Below, one piece after another: positions 41,592 to 53,100 of a stretch of 64,000 nt of DNA. The DNA lies in assembly GCA_032622095.1 (NCBI GenBank), contig CP136064.1:39666426-39730425 (forward strand). The letters run 5' to 3'. A program made the translations under genes and the position numbers. The stretch is from Siphonodentalium dalli. Taxonomy: Eukaryota; Mollusca; Scaphopoda; Gadilida; Siphonodentaliidae. A model generated the notes under the pieces. That model saw nothing but the letters and a program-made list of their open reading frames with translations, searched no databases and was not told the origin of the DNA. Position 1 is the first letter of the stretch; each line of letters begins with the position of its first letter.

Positions 41592-42320
41592 TCAGCGATT
41601 TCCAAACAGAGGAAATTCACAGATGAACAATTTTTGAATTGAACATGGCTCGTCGTTCATCTTGTAGATCAACTCTTCCCTCAACTCCAAGCAGTGCTCA
41701 TCTCCACCACTGTTGTTAGGTTCACCAGTAGACCAGTCGTCGTAAGGGATAGGATTACCAGATGTTGTCATAAAATTTCCGTTTGACTTGCTGTCGTTTC
41801 CGTTGATCCAGAAGTTGCCAGTTACAGCCGACGTTCCTATGAATCCAACGAGCAGCGACCACTGGGCTTCACTCTCTATGATGAACAGTTGTCCTTTTTG
41901 TTTTTTGCATTCCATGGCGGCGCTGTCAAAATCTTGTTTTCTGATTGAAAGAAAGAATCCTTTCAAAACAATGGCCTTCACACGGCTGAGAGCCTCACAT
42001 CTGTATCCTTTACTGGCGCCACATTCTCCGATAGGAACGCAGAGTTCATTATCATCACACACGCTCGTTGTGCAGATTTTAGCGGGAACTTCTGCTTTAT
42101 CTACAATTTCACCATGGATACTATTCACGTCTGTTATCATCAAACATGTAGTCTGCTTGATGTAGATTTTCTTACATAACCATTGGTATGTACAGAGCTT
42201 CCGACATCGAATGTGATTTTCGGTTTTTGCGATCAGTATATCGTCAACCGCCAGTAAAATCCTACTGAGAATCACCAGAGATAACAGAATCGATGCGACA
42301 ACTCTGGTGATATCCGCCAT
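41592..42320 (-). CDS. Secreted PAN/EGF-like/C-type lectin protein, 242 aa, single exon
   Basis: Residues 1-24 form a signal peptide (hydrophobic VVASILLSLVIL, likely cleavage after Ala24). Residues about 30-64 hold four cysteines (39, 43, 49, 59) spaced like a short PAN/apple module. Residues 83-108 hold five cysteines in an EGF-like pattern. Residues about 120-236 are a C-type lectin-like domain with FWING (the WIGL position), the two conserved disulfide pairs (Cys138/Cys234 and Cys210/Cys226), EPN at 200-202 and ND at 222-223. EPN with ND is the Ca2+-dependent, mannose-type sugar site, although the usual Trp of WND is Met. Such proteins are extracellular and in invertebrates are often tied to microbe recognition; that role is inferred. 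The start has a strong context (A at -3, G at +4). All three modules in one uninterrupted frame is unusual and may mean intron loss or a retrocopy. The first 8 codons are shared with the upstream 54-bp repeat. Confidence 0.88.
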   Translation of the reverse strand: MADITRVVASILLSLVILSRILLAVDDILIAKTENHIRCRKLCTYQWLCKKIYIKQTTCLMITDVNSIHGEIVDKAEVPAKICTTSVCDDNELCVPIGECGASKGYRCEALSRVKAIVLKGFFLSIRKQDFDSAAMECKKQKGQLFIIESEAQWSLLVGFIGTSAVTGNFWINGNDSKSNGNFMTTSGNPIPYDDWSTGEPNNSGGDEHCLELREELIYKMNDEPCSIQKLFICEFPLFGNR

Positions 42321-42661
42321 GATTATACTGCTTGTAACGTAAAGTCACGTGACAACTCTGGTGATATCCGCCATGGTTATACTGCTTACAACGTAAAGTC
42401 ACGTGACAACTCTGGTCATATCCGCCATGGTTATAGTGCTTACAACGTAAATTCACGTGACAACTCTGGTGATATCCACCATGGTTATATTGCTTACAGC
42501 GTAAAAGTCACGTGCCAACTCTGGTGATATTCGCCATGGTTATACTGCTTACAACGTAAAGTCATTTGCCAACTCTGGTGGTATCCGCCATGGTTATAGT
42601 GCTTAGAACGTAAAGTCACGTGACAACTCTGGTGCTATCGGCCATGATTATGCTGCTTACA
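42297..42661 (-). promoter_or_regulatory. 54-bp minisatellite over the lectin start: E-boxes and upstream start codons
   Basis: About 6.8 units of 54 bp (one is 55). On the minus strand each unit carries a TATA-like TATAA, a few bases later an ATG with A at -3, nine codons like those opening the lectin, and TGA. The unit-1 ATG is the lectin start at 42320. The six upstream ATGs have their first base at 42374, 42428, 42482, 42537, 42591 and 42645, and every one is closed by TGA after nine codons. CACGTG E-boxes lie at 42346, 42400, 42454, 42509 and 42617; the one at 42563 is degraded to CATTTG. Several sit in the palindrome GTCACGTGAC. CACGTG is the class of site bound by bHLH-zip factors (USF, MITF/TFE, MYC/MAX). 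Regulatory use is inferred, not shown. Confidence 0.7.
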
Positions 42662-42800
42662 CGGTCTGCAGATAGCAAATGCATAATTGATGCGGGCGGG
42701 AGCACAGTGGGCGGGTCGATATCCGCACAGCACACCGCATGACCTGGTGGCGCCCGTGGCGGACGCACCACACAACACAACGTTCAGACTACGTACGACA
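42662..42800 (-). promoter_or_regulatory. GC-rich candidate promoter segment upstream of the lectin
   Basis: This short segment is much richer in GC than its surroundings. It contains two GGGCGGG GC-box motifs at 42694-42700 and 42709-42715, the kind bound by Sp/KLF factors. It lies between the E-box minisatellite and the start of the E-S array, so it is the last single-copy DNA upstream of the lectin. The promoter role is inferred from position and motifs only. Confidence 0.35.
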
Positions 42801-43266
42801 TATAGGAATCACGGAACTAAATGGTTTCCCATAGGCGACAGTGTTAACGTTTCGGCCAAATTCGCTGAATTGAAGCCTGCAGGCCATACCAGTGATGTTT
42901 ACCCAGCTAGATTGACACCAGTTGATCACGAAAATGCAAGAAAAATCATAGGTCATGTGTTTACTTTTTAAAATAAATCCCCAAGTGTACGACAGGGCTA
43001 TCTCACAGCCAAATTTGATCTGGAAAAACCCAGATCTACAACAGCTAGTTAAATACATTTCCCGCTCACAAAAATCCGTTCCCCCATTCATTCACCAGTT
43101 TAAATTATTTAGATATTATGTACAAATCAAATAAACGCGATGTCATCCTTTAATAACGTGTCGCATGTATCAGGTGAAGGTCATTCTTCAGTTACCTTCA
43201 CCTTTAGGGTTCCACGGTGTACTCGCTCCCCGACTCTAGAACACATTTAGCTCCCTGATTCCTATA
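42801..43266. repeat. Module E, first copy (466 bp), with terminal inverted repeats
   Basis: E begins TATAGGAATCA and ends TGATTCCTATA, perfect 11-bp inverted repeats. The same limits define the last copy (57656-58121), and both outer limits of the array coincide with them. This suggests E began as a short mobile element. E also contains a hairpin (43172-43203). On the plus strand it has a 54-codon open frame (42807-42971 with the stop) followed directly by AATAAA (42972-42977). In internal copies a pyrimidine-rich tract ending in TATAG precedes that frame, resembling a splice acceptor. No transposase is encoded. Confidence 0.75.
43172..43203. other. Perfect 10-bp hairpin in module E
   Basis: AGGTGAAGGT (43172-43181) and ACCTTCACCT (43194-43203) are exact reverse complements around a 12-base loop. 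The structure recurs in all twelve E copies. It could fold in RNA or single-stranded DNA. No known RNA family is recognised. Confidence 0.7.
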
Positions 43267-44150
43267 TATATGTATATGTGTGAATAACAGCGTTTCTTAT
43301 AGTATTTTATCAAAATATAGACCTTACTGAAATCAAAAATGGATTATATCGAGCAGTAGTGGTTTATATTTCCAATATGAGGCATCCTGAAAATTAGTGT
43401 CAATTCTCAAAATTAAGCCAAAAATTTTAGCTTTTTTTTCAATTTTACTAGCTAATGCATCTTGTATATCTGAAGTATGTCCTTATATACCATAATATTA
43501 CTAAATTGAAGAGGAAATGTTAATATACATTTTGAGAGGGTATATTGTCCAATTTTAAACCCTTTTCATGCAGAATTTGGCAATTTATAATAAATATTTA
43601 CCAAAATTAACAGAAAATAAAAACAAAAAATATTTTAATAGCAATGTAAAGCAACCATAAGTCAATTTAAATATCGAAACATTATGATATAACATCAGAC
43701 ACAGCCTCAGGCATTAAATTTTACCAGATTGCAGGGCATACTGTCTGTTTAACAAAGCTGCCATGACAGTTTTGCACGACAGTAACTCTAGTGGTGATGC
43801 CATCACCCCCCCCCCCCGACTTGGGGTGGGGCTACGGTCCCAGATAAGGCTACTGGGTGCCGGAAAAGCTTAATTGGGTCAAATGACACATTTTCCCAAT
43901 GGGGGGGGGGGGGCTAACACTCCTCAAAATTGTGGGAGGGGGGGCTTTAGACCCACTGACCCCCTAATGGTACCTGACATCCATGCAAAATTACCAGATT
44001 TATCACTTTCTTTACTATCTACAGGCGAATCCATGCGTTTCTTCTTTAAATCTGTCCAAAATGTGGTCATTATCATTTGAAAATAAGAAAATATGGAAAT
44101 AACAACTTATCATGGTGAGACGTGAAATTTCGTAAAATTCAAATTTTTCT
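43267..44150. repeat. Spacer S, first copy (884 bp)
   Basis: The first half is very AT-rich. The second half has a C-run of 12 (43806-43817) followed by CTTGGGGTGGGG. It also has a G-run of 13 (43901-43913) and then GTGGGAGGGGGGG about 20 bases on, a G-quadruplex-capable arrangement. Short frames through the G/C runs shift whenever run length changes, so they are unlikely to be coding. No gene is recognised in S. Confidence 0.8.
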
Positions 44151-47100
44151 TATAGGAATCACGGAACTAAATGGTTTCCCATAGGCGACAGTGTTAACGT
44201 TTCGGCCAAATTCGCTGAATTGAAGCCTGCAGGCCATACCAGTGATGTTTACCCAGCTAGATTGACACCAGTTGATCACGAAAATGCAAGAAAAATCATA
44301 GGTCATGTGTTTACTTTTTAAAATAAATCCCCAAGTGTACGACAGGGCTATCTCACAGCCAAATTTGATCTGGAAAAACCCAGATCTACAACAGCTAGTT
44401 AAATACATTTCCCGCTCACAAAAATCCGTTCCCCCATTCATTCACCAGTTTAAATTATTTAGATATTATGTACAAATCAAATAAACGCGATGTCATCCTT
44501 TAATAACGTGTCGCATGTATCAGGTGAAGGTCATTCTTCAGTTACCTTCACCTTTAGGGTTCCACGGTGTACTCGCTCCCCGACTCTAGAACACATTTAG
44601 CTCCCTGATTCCTATATATATGTATATGTGTGAATAACAGCGTTTCTTATAGTATTTTATCAAAATATAGACCTTACTGAAATCAAAAATGGATTATATC
44701 GAGCAGTAGTGGTTTATATTTCCAATATGAGGCATCCTGAAAATTAGTGTCAATTCTCAAAATTAAGCCAAAAATTTTAGCTTTTTTTTCAATTTTACTA
44801 GCTAATGCATCTTGTATATCTGAAGTATGTCCTTATATACCATAATATTACTAAATTGAAGAGGAAATGTTAATATACATTTTGAGAGGGTATATTGTCC
44901 AATTTTAAACCCTTTTCATGCAGAATTTGGCAATTTATAATAAATATTTACCAAAATTAACAGAAAATAAAAACAAAAAATATTTTAATAGCAATGTAAA
45001 GCAACCATAAGTCAATTTAAATATCGAAACATTATGATATAACATCAGACACAGCCTCAGGCATTAAATTTTACCAGATTGCAGGGCATACTGTCTGTTT
45101 AACAAAGCTGCCATGACAGTTTTGCACGACAGTAACTCTAGTGGTGATGCCATCACCCCCCCCCCCCCGACTTGGGGTGGGGCTACGGTCCCAGATAAGG
45201 CTACTGGGTGCCGGAAAAGCTTAATTGGGTCAAATGACACATTTTCCCAATGGGGGGGGGGGGGCTAACACTCCTCAAAATTGTGGGAGGGGGGGCTTTA
45301 GACCCACTGACCCCCTAATGGTACCTGACATCCATGCAAAATTACCAGATTTATCACTTTCTTTACTATCTACAGGCGAATCCATGCGTTTCTTCTTTAA
45401 ATCTGTCCAAAATGTGGTCATTATCATTTGAAAATAAGAAAATATGGAAATAACAACTTATCATGGTGAGACGTGAAATTTCGTAAAATTCAAATTTTTC
45501 TTATAGGAATCACGGAACTAAATGGTTTCCCATAGGCGACAGTGTTAACGTTTCGGCCAAATTCGCTGAATTGAAGCCTGCAGGCCATACCAGTGATGTT
45601 TACCCAGCTAGATTGACACCAGTTGATCACGAAAATGCAAGAAAAATCATAGGTCATGTGTTTACTTTTTAAAATAAATCCCCAAGTGTACGACAGGGCT
45701 ATCTCACAGCCAAATTTGATCTGGAAAAACCCAGATCTACAACAGCTAGTTAAATACATTTCCCGCTCACAAAAATCCGTTCCCCCATTCATTCACCAGT
45801 TTAAATTATTTAGATATTATGTACAAATCAAATAAACGCGATGTCATCCTTTAATAACGTGTCGCATGTATCAGGTGAAGGTCATTCTTCAGTTACCTTC
45901 ACCTTTAGGGTTCCACGGTGTACTCGCTCCCCGACTCTAGAACACATTTAGCTCCCTGATTCCTATATATATGTATATGTGTGAATAACAGCGTTTCTTA
46001 TAGTATTTTATCAAAATATAGACCTTACTGAAATCAAAAATGGATTATATCGAGCAGTAGTGGTTTATATTTCCAATATGAGGCATCCTGAAAATTAGTG
46101 TCAATTCTCAAAATTAAGCCAAAAATTTTAGCTTTTTTTTCAATTTTACTAGCTAATGCATCTTGTATATCTGAAGTATGTCCTTATATACCATAATATT
46201 ACTAAATTGAAGAGGAAATGTTAATATACATTTTGAGAGGGTATATTGTCCAATTTTAAACCCTTTTCATGCAGAATTTGGCAATTTATAATAAATATTT
46301 ACCAAAATTAACAGAAAATAAAAACAAAAAATATTTTAATAGCAATGTAAAGCAACCATAAGTCAATTTAAATATCGAAACATTATGATATAACATCAGA
46401 CACAGCCTCAGGCATTAAATTTTACCAGATTGCAGGGCATACTGTCTGTTTAACAAAGCTGCCATGACAGTTTTGCACGACAGTAACTCTAGTGGTGATG
46501 CCATCACCCCCCCCCCCCCGACTTGGGGTGGGGCTACGGTCCCAGATAAGGCTACTGGGTGCCGGAAAAGCTTAATTGGGTCAAATGACACATTTTCCCA
46601 ATGGGGGGGGGGGGGCTAACACTCCTCAAAATTGTGGGAGGGGGGGCTTTAGACCCACTGACCCCCTAATGGTACCTGACATCCATGCAAAATTACCAGA
46701 TTTATCACTTTCTTTACTATCTACAGGCGAATCCATGCGTTTCTTCTTTAAATCTGTCCAAAATGTGGTCATTATCATTTGAAAATAAGAAAATATGGAA
46801 ATAACAACTTATCATGGTGAGACGTGAAATTTCGTAAAATTCAAATTTTTCTTATAGGAATCACGGAACTAAATGGTTTCCCATAGGCGACAGTGTTAAC
46901 GTTTCGGCCAAATTCGCTGAATTGAAGCCTGCAGGCCATACCAGTGATGTTTACCCAGCTAGATTGACACCAGTTGATCACGAAAATGCAAGAAAAATCA
47001 TAGGTCATGTGTTTACTTTTTAAAATAAATCCCCAAGTGTACGACAGGGCTATCTCACAGCCAAATTTGATCTGGAAAAACCCAGATCTACAACAGCTAG

Positions 47101-50100
47101 TTAAATACATTTCCCGCTCACAAAAATCCGTTCCCCCATTCATTCACCAGTTTAAATTATTTAGATATTATGTACAAATCAAATAAACGCGATGTCATCC
47201 TTTAATAACGTGTCGCATGTATCAGGTGAAGGTCATTCTTCAGTTACCTTCACCTTTAGGGTTCCACGGTGTACTCGCTCCCCGACTCTAGAACACATTT
47301 AGCTCCCTGATTCCTATATATATGTATATGTGTGAATAACAGCGTTTCTTATAGTATTTTATCAAAATATAGACCTTACTGAAATCAAAAATGGATTATA
47401 TCGAGCAGTAGTGGTTTATATTTCCAATATGAGGCATCCTGAAAATTAGTGTCAATTCTCAAAATTAAGCCAAAAATTTTAGCTTTTTTTTCAATTTTAC
47501 TAGCTAATGCATCTTGTATATCTGAAGTATGTCCTTATATACCATAATATTACTAAATTGAAGAGGAAATGTTAATATACATTTTGAGAGGGTATATTGT
47601 CCAATTTTAAACCCTTTTCATGCAGAATTTGGCAATTTATAATAAATATTTACCAAAATTAACAGAAAATAAAAACAAAAAATATTTTAATAGCAATGTA
47701 AAGCAACCATAAGTCAATTTAAATATCGAAACATTATGATATAACATCAGACACAGCCTCAGGCATTAAATTTTACCAGATTGCAGGGCATACTGTCTGT
47801 TTAACAAAGCTGCCATGACAGTTTTGCACGACAGTAACTCTAGTGGTGATGCCATCACCCCCCCCCCCCCGACTTGGGGTGGGGCTACGGTCCCAGATAA
47901 GGCTACTGGGTGCCGGAAAAGCTTAATTGGGTCAAATGACACATTTTCCCAATGGGGGGGGGGGGCTAACACTCCTCAAAATTGTGGGAGGGGGGGCTTT
48001 AGACCCACTGACCCCCTAATGGTACCTGACATCCATGCAAAATTACCAGATTTATCACTTTCTTTACTATCTACAGGCGAATCCATGCGTTTCTTCTTTA
48101 AATCTGTCCAAAATGTGGTCATTATCATTTGAAAATAAGAAAATATGGAAATAACAACTTATCATGGTGAGACGTGAAATTTCGTAAAATTCAAATTTTT
48201 CTTATAGGAATCACGGAACTAAATGGTTTCCCATAGGCGACAGTGTTAACGTTTCGGCCAAATTCGCTGAATTGAAGCCTGCAGGCCATACCAGTGATGT
48301 TTACCCAGCTAGATTGACACCAGTTGATCACGAAAATGCAAGAAAAATCATAGGTCATGTGTTTACTTTTTAAAATAAATCCCCAAGTGTACGACAGGGC
48401 TATCTCACAGCCAAATTTGATCTGGAAAAACCCAGATCTACAACAGCTAGTTAAATACATTTCCCGCTCACAAAAATCCGTTCCCCCATTCATTCACCAG
48501 TTTAAATTATTTAGATATTATGTACAAATCAAATAAACGCGATGTCATCCTTTAATAACGTGTCGCATGTATCAGGTGAAGGTCATTCTTCAGTTACCTT
48601 CACCTTTAGGGTTCCACGGTGTACTCGCTCCCCGACTCTAGAACACATTTAGCTCCCTGATTCCTATATATATGTATATGTGTGAATAACAGCGTTTCTT
48701 ATAGTATTTTATCAAAATATAGACCTTACTGAAATCAAAAATGGATTATATCGAGCAGTAGTGGTTTATATTTCCAATATGAGGCATCCTGAAAATTAGT
48801 GTCAATTCTCAAAATTAAGCCAAAAATTTTAGCTTTTTTTTCAATTTTACTAGCTAATGCATCTTGTATATCTGAAGTATGTCCTTATATACCATAATAT
48901 TACTAAATTGAAGAGGAAATGTTAATATACATTTTGAGAGGGTATATTGTCCAATTTTAAACCCTTTTCATGCAGAATTTGGCAATTTATAATAAATATT
49001 TACCAAAATTAACAGAAAATAAAAACAAAAAATATTTTAATAGCAATGTAAAGCAACCATAAGTCAATTTAAATATCGAAACATTATGATATAACATCAG
49101 ACACAGCCTCAGGCATTAAATTTTACCAGATTGCAGGGCATACTGTCTGTTTAACAAAGCTGCCATGACAGTTTTGCACGACAGTAACTCTAGTGGTGAT
49201 GCCATCACCCCCCCCCCCCCGACTTGGGGTGGGGCTACGGTCCCAGATAAGGCTACTGGGTGCCGGAAAAGCTTAATTGGGTCAAATGACACATTTTCCC
49301 AATGGGGGGGGGGGGGCTAACACTCCTCAAAATTGTGGGAGGGGGGGCTTTAGACCCACTGACCCCCTAATGGTACCTGACATCCATGCAAAATTACCAG
49401 ATTTATCACTTTCTTTACTATCTACAGGCGAATCCATGCGTTTCTTCTTTAAATCTGTCCAAAATGTGGTCATTATCATTTGAAAATAAGAAAATATGGA
49501 AATAACAACTTATCATGGTGAGACGTGAAATTTCGTAAAATTCAAATTTTTCTTATAGGAATCACGGAACTAAATGGTTTCCCATAGGCGACAGTGTTAA
49601 CGTTTCGGCCAAATTCGCTGAATTGAAGCCTGCAGGCCATACCAGTGATGTTTACCCAGCTAGATTGACACCAGTTGATCACGAAAATGCAAGAAAAATC
49701 ATAGGTCATGTGTTTACTTTTTAAAATAAATCCCCAAGTGTACGACAGGGCTATCTCACAGCCAAATTTGATCTGGAAAAACCCAGATCTACAACAGCTA
49801 GTTAAATACATTTCCCGCTCACAAAAATCCGTTCCCCCATTCATTCACCAGTTTAAATTATTTAGATATTATGTACAAATCAAATAAACGCGATGTCATC
49901 CTTTAATAACGTGTCGCATGTATCAGGTGAAGGTCATTCTTCAGTTACCTTCACCTTTAGGGTTCCACGGTGTACTCGCTCCCCGACTCTAGAACACATT
50001 TAGCTCCCTGATTCCTATATATATGTATATGTGTGAATAACAGCGTTTCTTATAGTATTTTATCAAAATATAGACCTTACTGAAATCAAAAATGGATTAT

Positions 50101-53100
50101 ATCGAGCAGTAGTGGTTTATATTTCCAATATGAGGCATCCTGAAAATTAGTGTCAATTCTCAAAATTAAGCCAAAAATTTTAGCTTTTTTTTCAATTTTA
50201 CTAGCTAATGCATCTTGTATATCTGAAGTATGTCCTTATATACCATAATATTACTAAATTGAAGAGGAAATGTTAATATACATTTTGAGAGGGTATATTG
50301 TCCAATTTTAAACCCTTTTCATGCAGAATTTGGCAATTTATAATAAATATTTACCAAAATTAACAGAAAATAAAAACAAAAAATATTTTAATAGCAATGT
50401 AAAGCAACCATAAGTCAATTTAAATATCGAAACATTATGATATAACATCAGACACAGCCTCAGGCATTAAATTTTACCAGATTGCAGGGCATACTGTCTG
50501 TTTAACAAAGCTGCCATGACAGTTTTGCACGACAGTAACTCTAGTGGTGATGCCATCACCCCCCCCCCCCCGACTTGGGGTGGGGCTACGGTCCCAGATA
50601 AGGCTACTGGGTGCCGGAAAAGCTTAATTGGGTCAAATGACACATTTTCCCAATGGGGGGGGGGGGGCTAACACTCCTCAAAATTGTGGGAGGGGGGGCT
50701 TTAGACCCACTGACCCCCTAATGGTACCTGACATCCATGCAAAATTACCAGATTTATCACTTTCTTTACTATCTACAGGCGAATCCATGCGTTTCTTCTT
50801 TAAATCTGTCCAAAATGTGGTCATTATCATTTGAAAATAAGAAAATATGGAAATAACAACTTATCATGGTGAGACGTGAAATTTCGTAAAATTCAAATTT
50901 TTCTTATAGGAATCACGGAACTAAATGGTTTCCCATAGGCGACAGTGTTAACGTTTCGGCCAAATTCGCTGAATTGAAGCCTGCAGGCCATACCAGTGAT
51001 GTTTACCCAGCTAGATTGACACCAGTTGATCACGAAAATGCAAGAAAAATCATAGGTCATGTGTTTACTTTTTAAAATAAATCCCCAAGTGTACGACAGG
51101 GCTATCTCACAGCCAAATTTGATCTGGAAAAACCCAGATCTACAACAGCTAGTTAAATACATTTCCCGCTCACAAAAATCCGTTCCCCCATTCATTCACC
51201 AGTTTAAATTATTTAGATATTATGTACAAATCAAATAAACGCGATGTCATCCTTTAATAACGTGTCGCATGTATCAGGTGAAGGTCATTCTTCAGTTACC
51301 TTCACCTTTAGGGTTCCACGGTGTACTCGCTCCCCGACTCTAGAACACATTTAGCTCCCTGATTCCTATATATATGTATATGTGTGAATAACAGCGTTTC
51401 TTATAGTATTTTATCAAAATATAGACCTTACTGAAATCAAAAATGGATTATATCGAGCAGTAGTGGTTTATATTTCCAATATGAGGCATCCTGAAAATTA
51501 GTGTCAATTCTCAAAATTAAGCCAAAAATTTTAGCTTTTTTTTCAATTTTACTAGCTAATGCATCTTGTATATCTGAAGTATGTCCTTATATACCATAAT
51601 ATTACTAAATTGAAGAGGAAATGTTAATATACATTTTGAGAGGGTATATTGTCCAATTTTAAACCCTTTTCATGCAGAATTTGGCAATTTATAATAAATA
51701 TTTACCAAAATTAACAGAAAATAAAAACAAAAAATATTTTAATAGCAATGTAAAGCAACCATAAGTCAATTTAAATATCGAAACATTATGATATAACATC
51801 AGACACAGCCTCAGGCATTAAATTTTACCAGATTGCAGGGCATACTGTCTGTTTAACAAAGCTGCCATGACAGTTTTGCACGACAGTAACTCTAGTGGTG
51901 ATGCCATCACCCCCCCCCCCCCGACTTGGGGTGGGGCTACGGTCCCAGATAAGGCTACTGGGTGCCGGAAAAGCTTAATTGGGTCAAATGACACATTTTC
52001 CCAATGGGGGGGGGGGGCTAACACTCCTCAAAATTGTGGGAGGGGGGGCTTTAGACCCACTGACCCCCTAATGGTACCTGACATCCATGCAAAATTACCA
52101 GATTTATCACTTTCTTTACTATCTACAGGCGAATCCATGCGTTTCTTCTTTAAATCTGTCCAAAATGTGGTCATTATCATTTGAAAATAAGAAAATATGG
52201 AAATAACAACTTATCATGGTGAGACGTGAAATTTCGTAAAATTCAAATTTTTCTTATAGGAATCACGGAACTAAATGGTTTCCCATAGGCGACAGTGTTA
52301 ACGTTTCGGCCAAATTCGCTGAATTGAAGCCTGCAGGCCATACCAGTGATGTTTACCCAGCTAGATTGACACCAGTTGATCACGAAAATGCAAGAAAAAT
52401 CATAGGTCATGTGTTTACTTTTTAAAATAAATCCCCAAGTGTACGACAGGGCTATCTCACAGCCAAATTTGATCTGGAAAAACCCAGATCTACAACAGCT
52501 AGTTAAATACATTTCCCGCTCACAAAAATCCGTTCCCCCATTCATTCACCAGTTTAAATTATTTAGATATTATGTACAAATCAAATAAACGCGATGTCAT
52601 CCTTTAATAACGTGTCGCATGTATCAGGTGAAGGTCATTCTTCAGTTACCTTCACCTTTAGGGTTCCACGGTGTACTCGCTCCCCGACTCTAGAACACAT
52701 TTAGCTCCCTGATTCCTATATATATGTATATGTGTGAATAACAGCGTTTCTTATAGTATTTTATCAAAATATAGACCTTACTGAAATCAAAAATGGATTA
52801 TATCGAGCAGTAGTGGTTTATATTTCCAATATGAGGCATCCTGAAAATTAGTGTCAATTCTCAAAATTAAGCCAAAAATTTTAGCTTTTTTTTCAATTTT
52901 ACTAGCTAATGCATCTTGTATATCTGAAGTATGTCCTTATATACCATAATATTACTAAATTGAAGAGGAAATGTTAATATACATTTTGAGAGGGTATATT
53001 GTCCAATTTTAAACCCTTTTCATGCAGAATTTGGCAATTTATAATAAATATTTACCAAAATTAACAGAAAATAAAAACAAAAAATATTTTAATAGCAATG

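Noticed and set aside
42262-42456. 64-codon minus-strand frame over the 54-bp repeats
   Set aside because: It is a different frame over the same minisatellite and lectin start region, and a shadow of the lectin gene.
34253-42800. tRNA or other known RNA genes in the single-copy region
   Set aside because: I looked for A/B-box and cloverleaf patterns by eye and found none convincing. A covariance-model scan would be needed to exclude them.
42687-42971. 94-codon plus-strand open frame crossing into the first E module
   Set aside because: The upstream 40 codons come from the GC-rich lectin flank and are not shared with other copies. Only the E part (54 codons) is considered, as a finding.
42789-43091. 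100-codon minus-strand open frame recurring in every E module
   Set aside because: No recognisable domain or signal. Its repetition simply reflects the array, and it overlaps the competing plus-strand exon-like frame.
43205-43212. TTAGGG telomere-like motif in each E module
   Set aside because: It is a single occurrence per 1350 bp without tandem TTAGGG repeats, so it is not telomeric.
43874-44080. 68- to 105-codon plus-strand open frames and 68-codon minus-strand frames through the C/G runs of each spacer
   Set aside because: Their frame and length change with homopolymer length between copies, so they are not maintained proteins.
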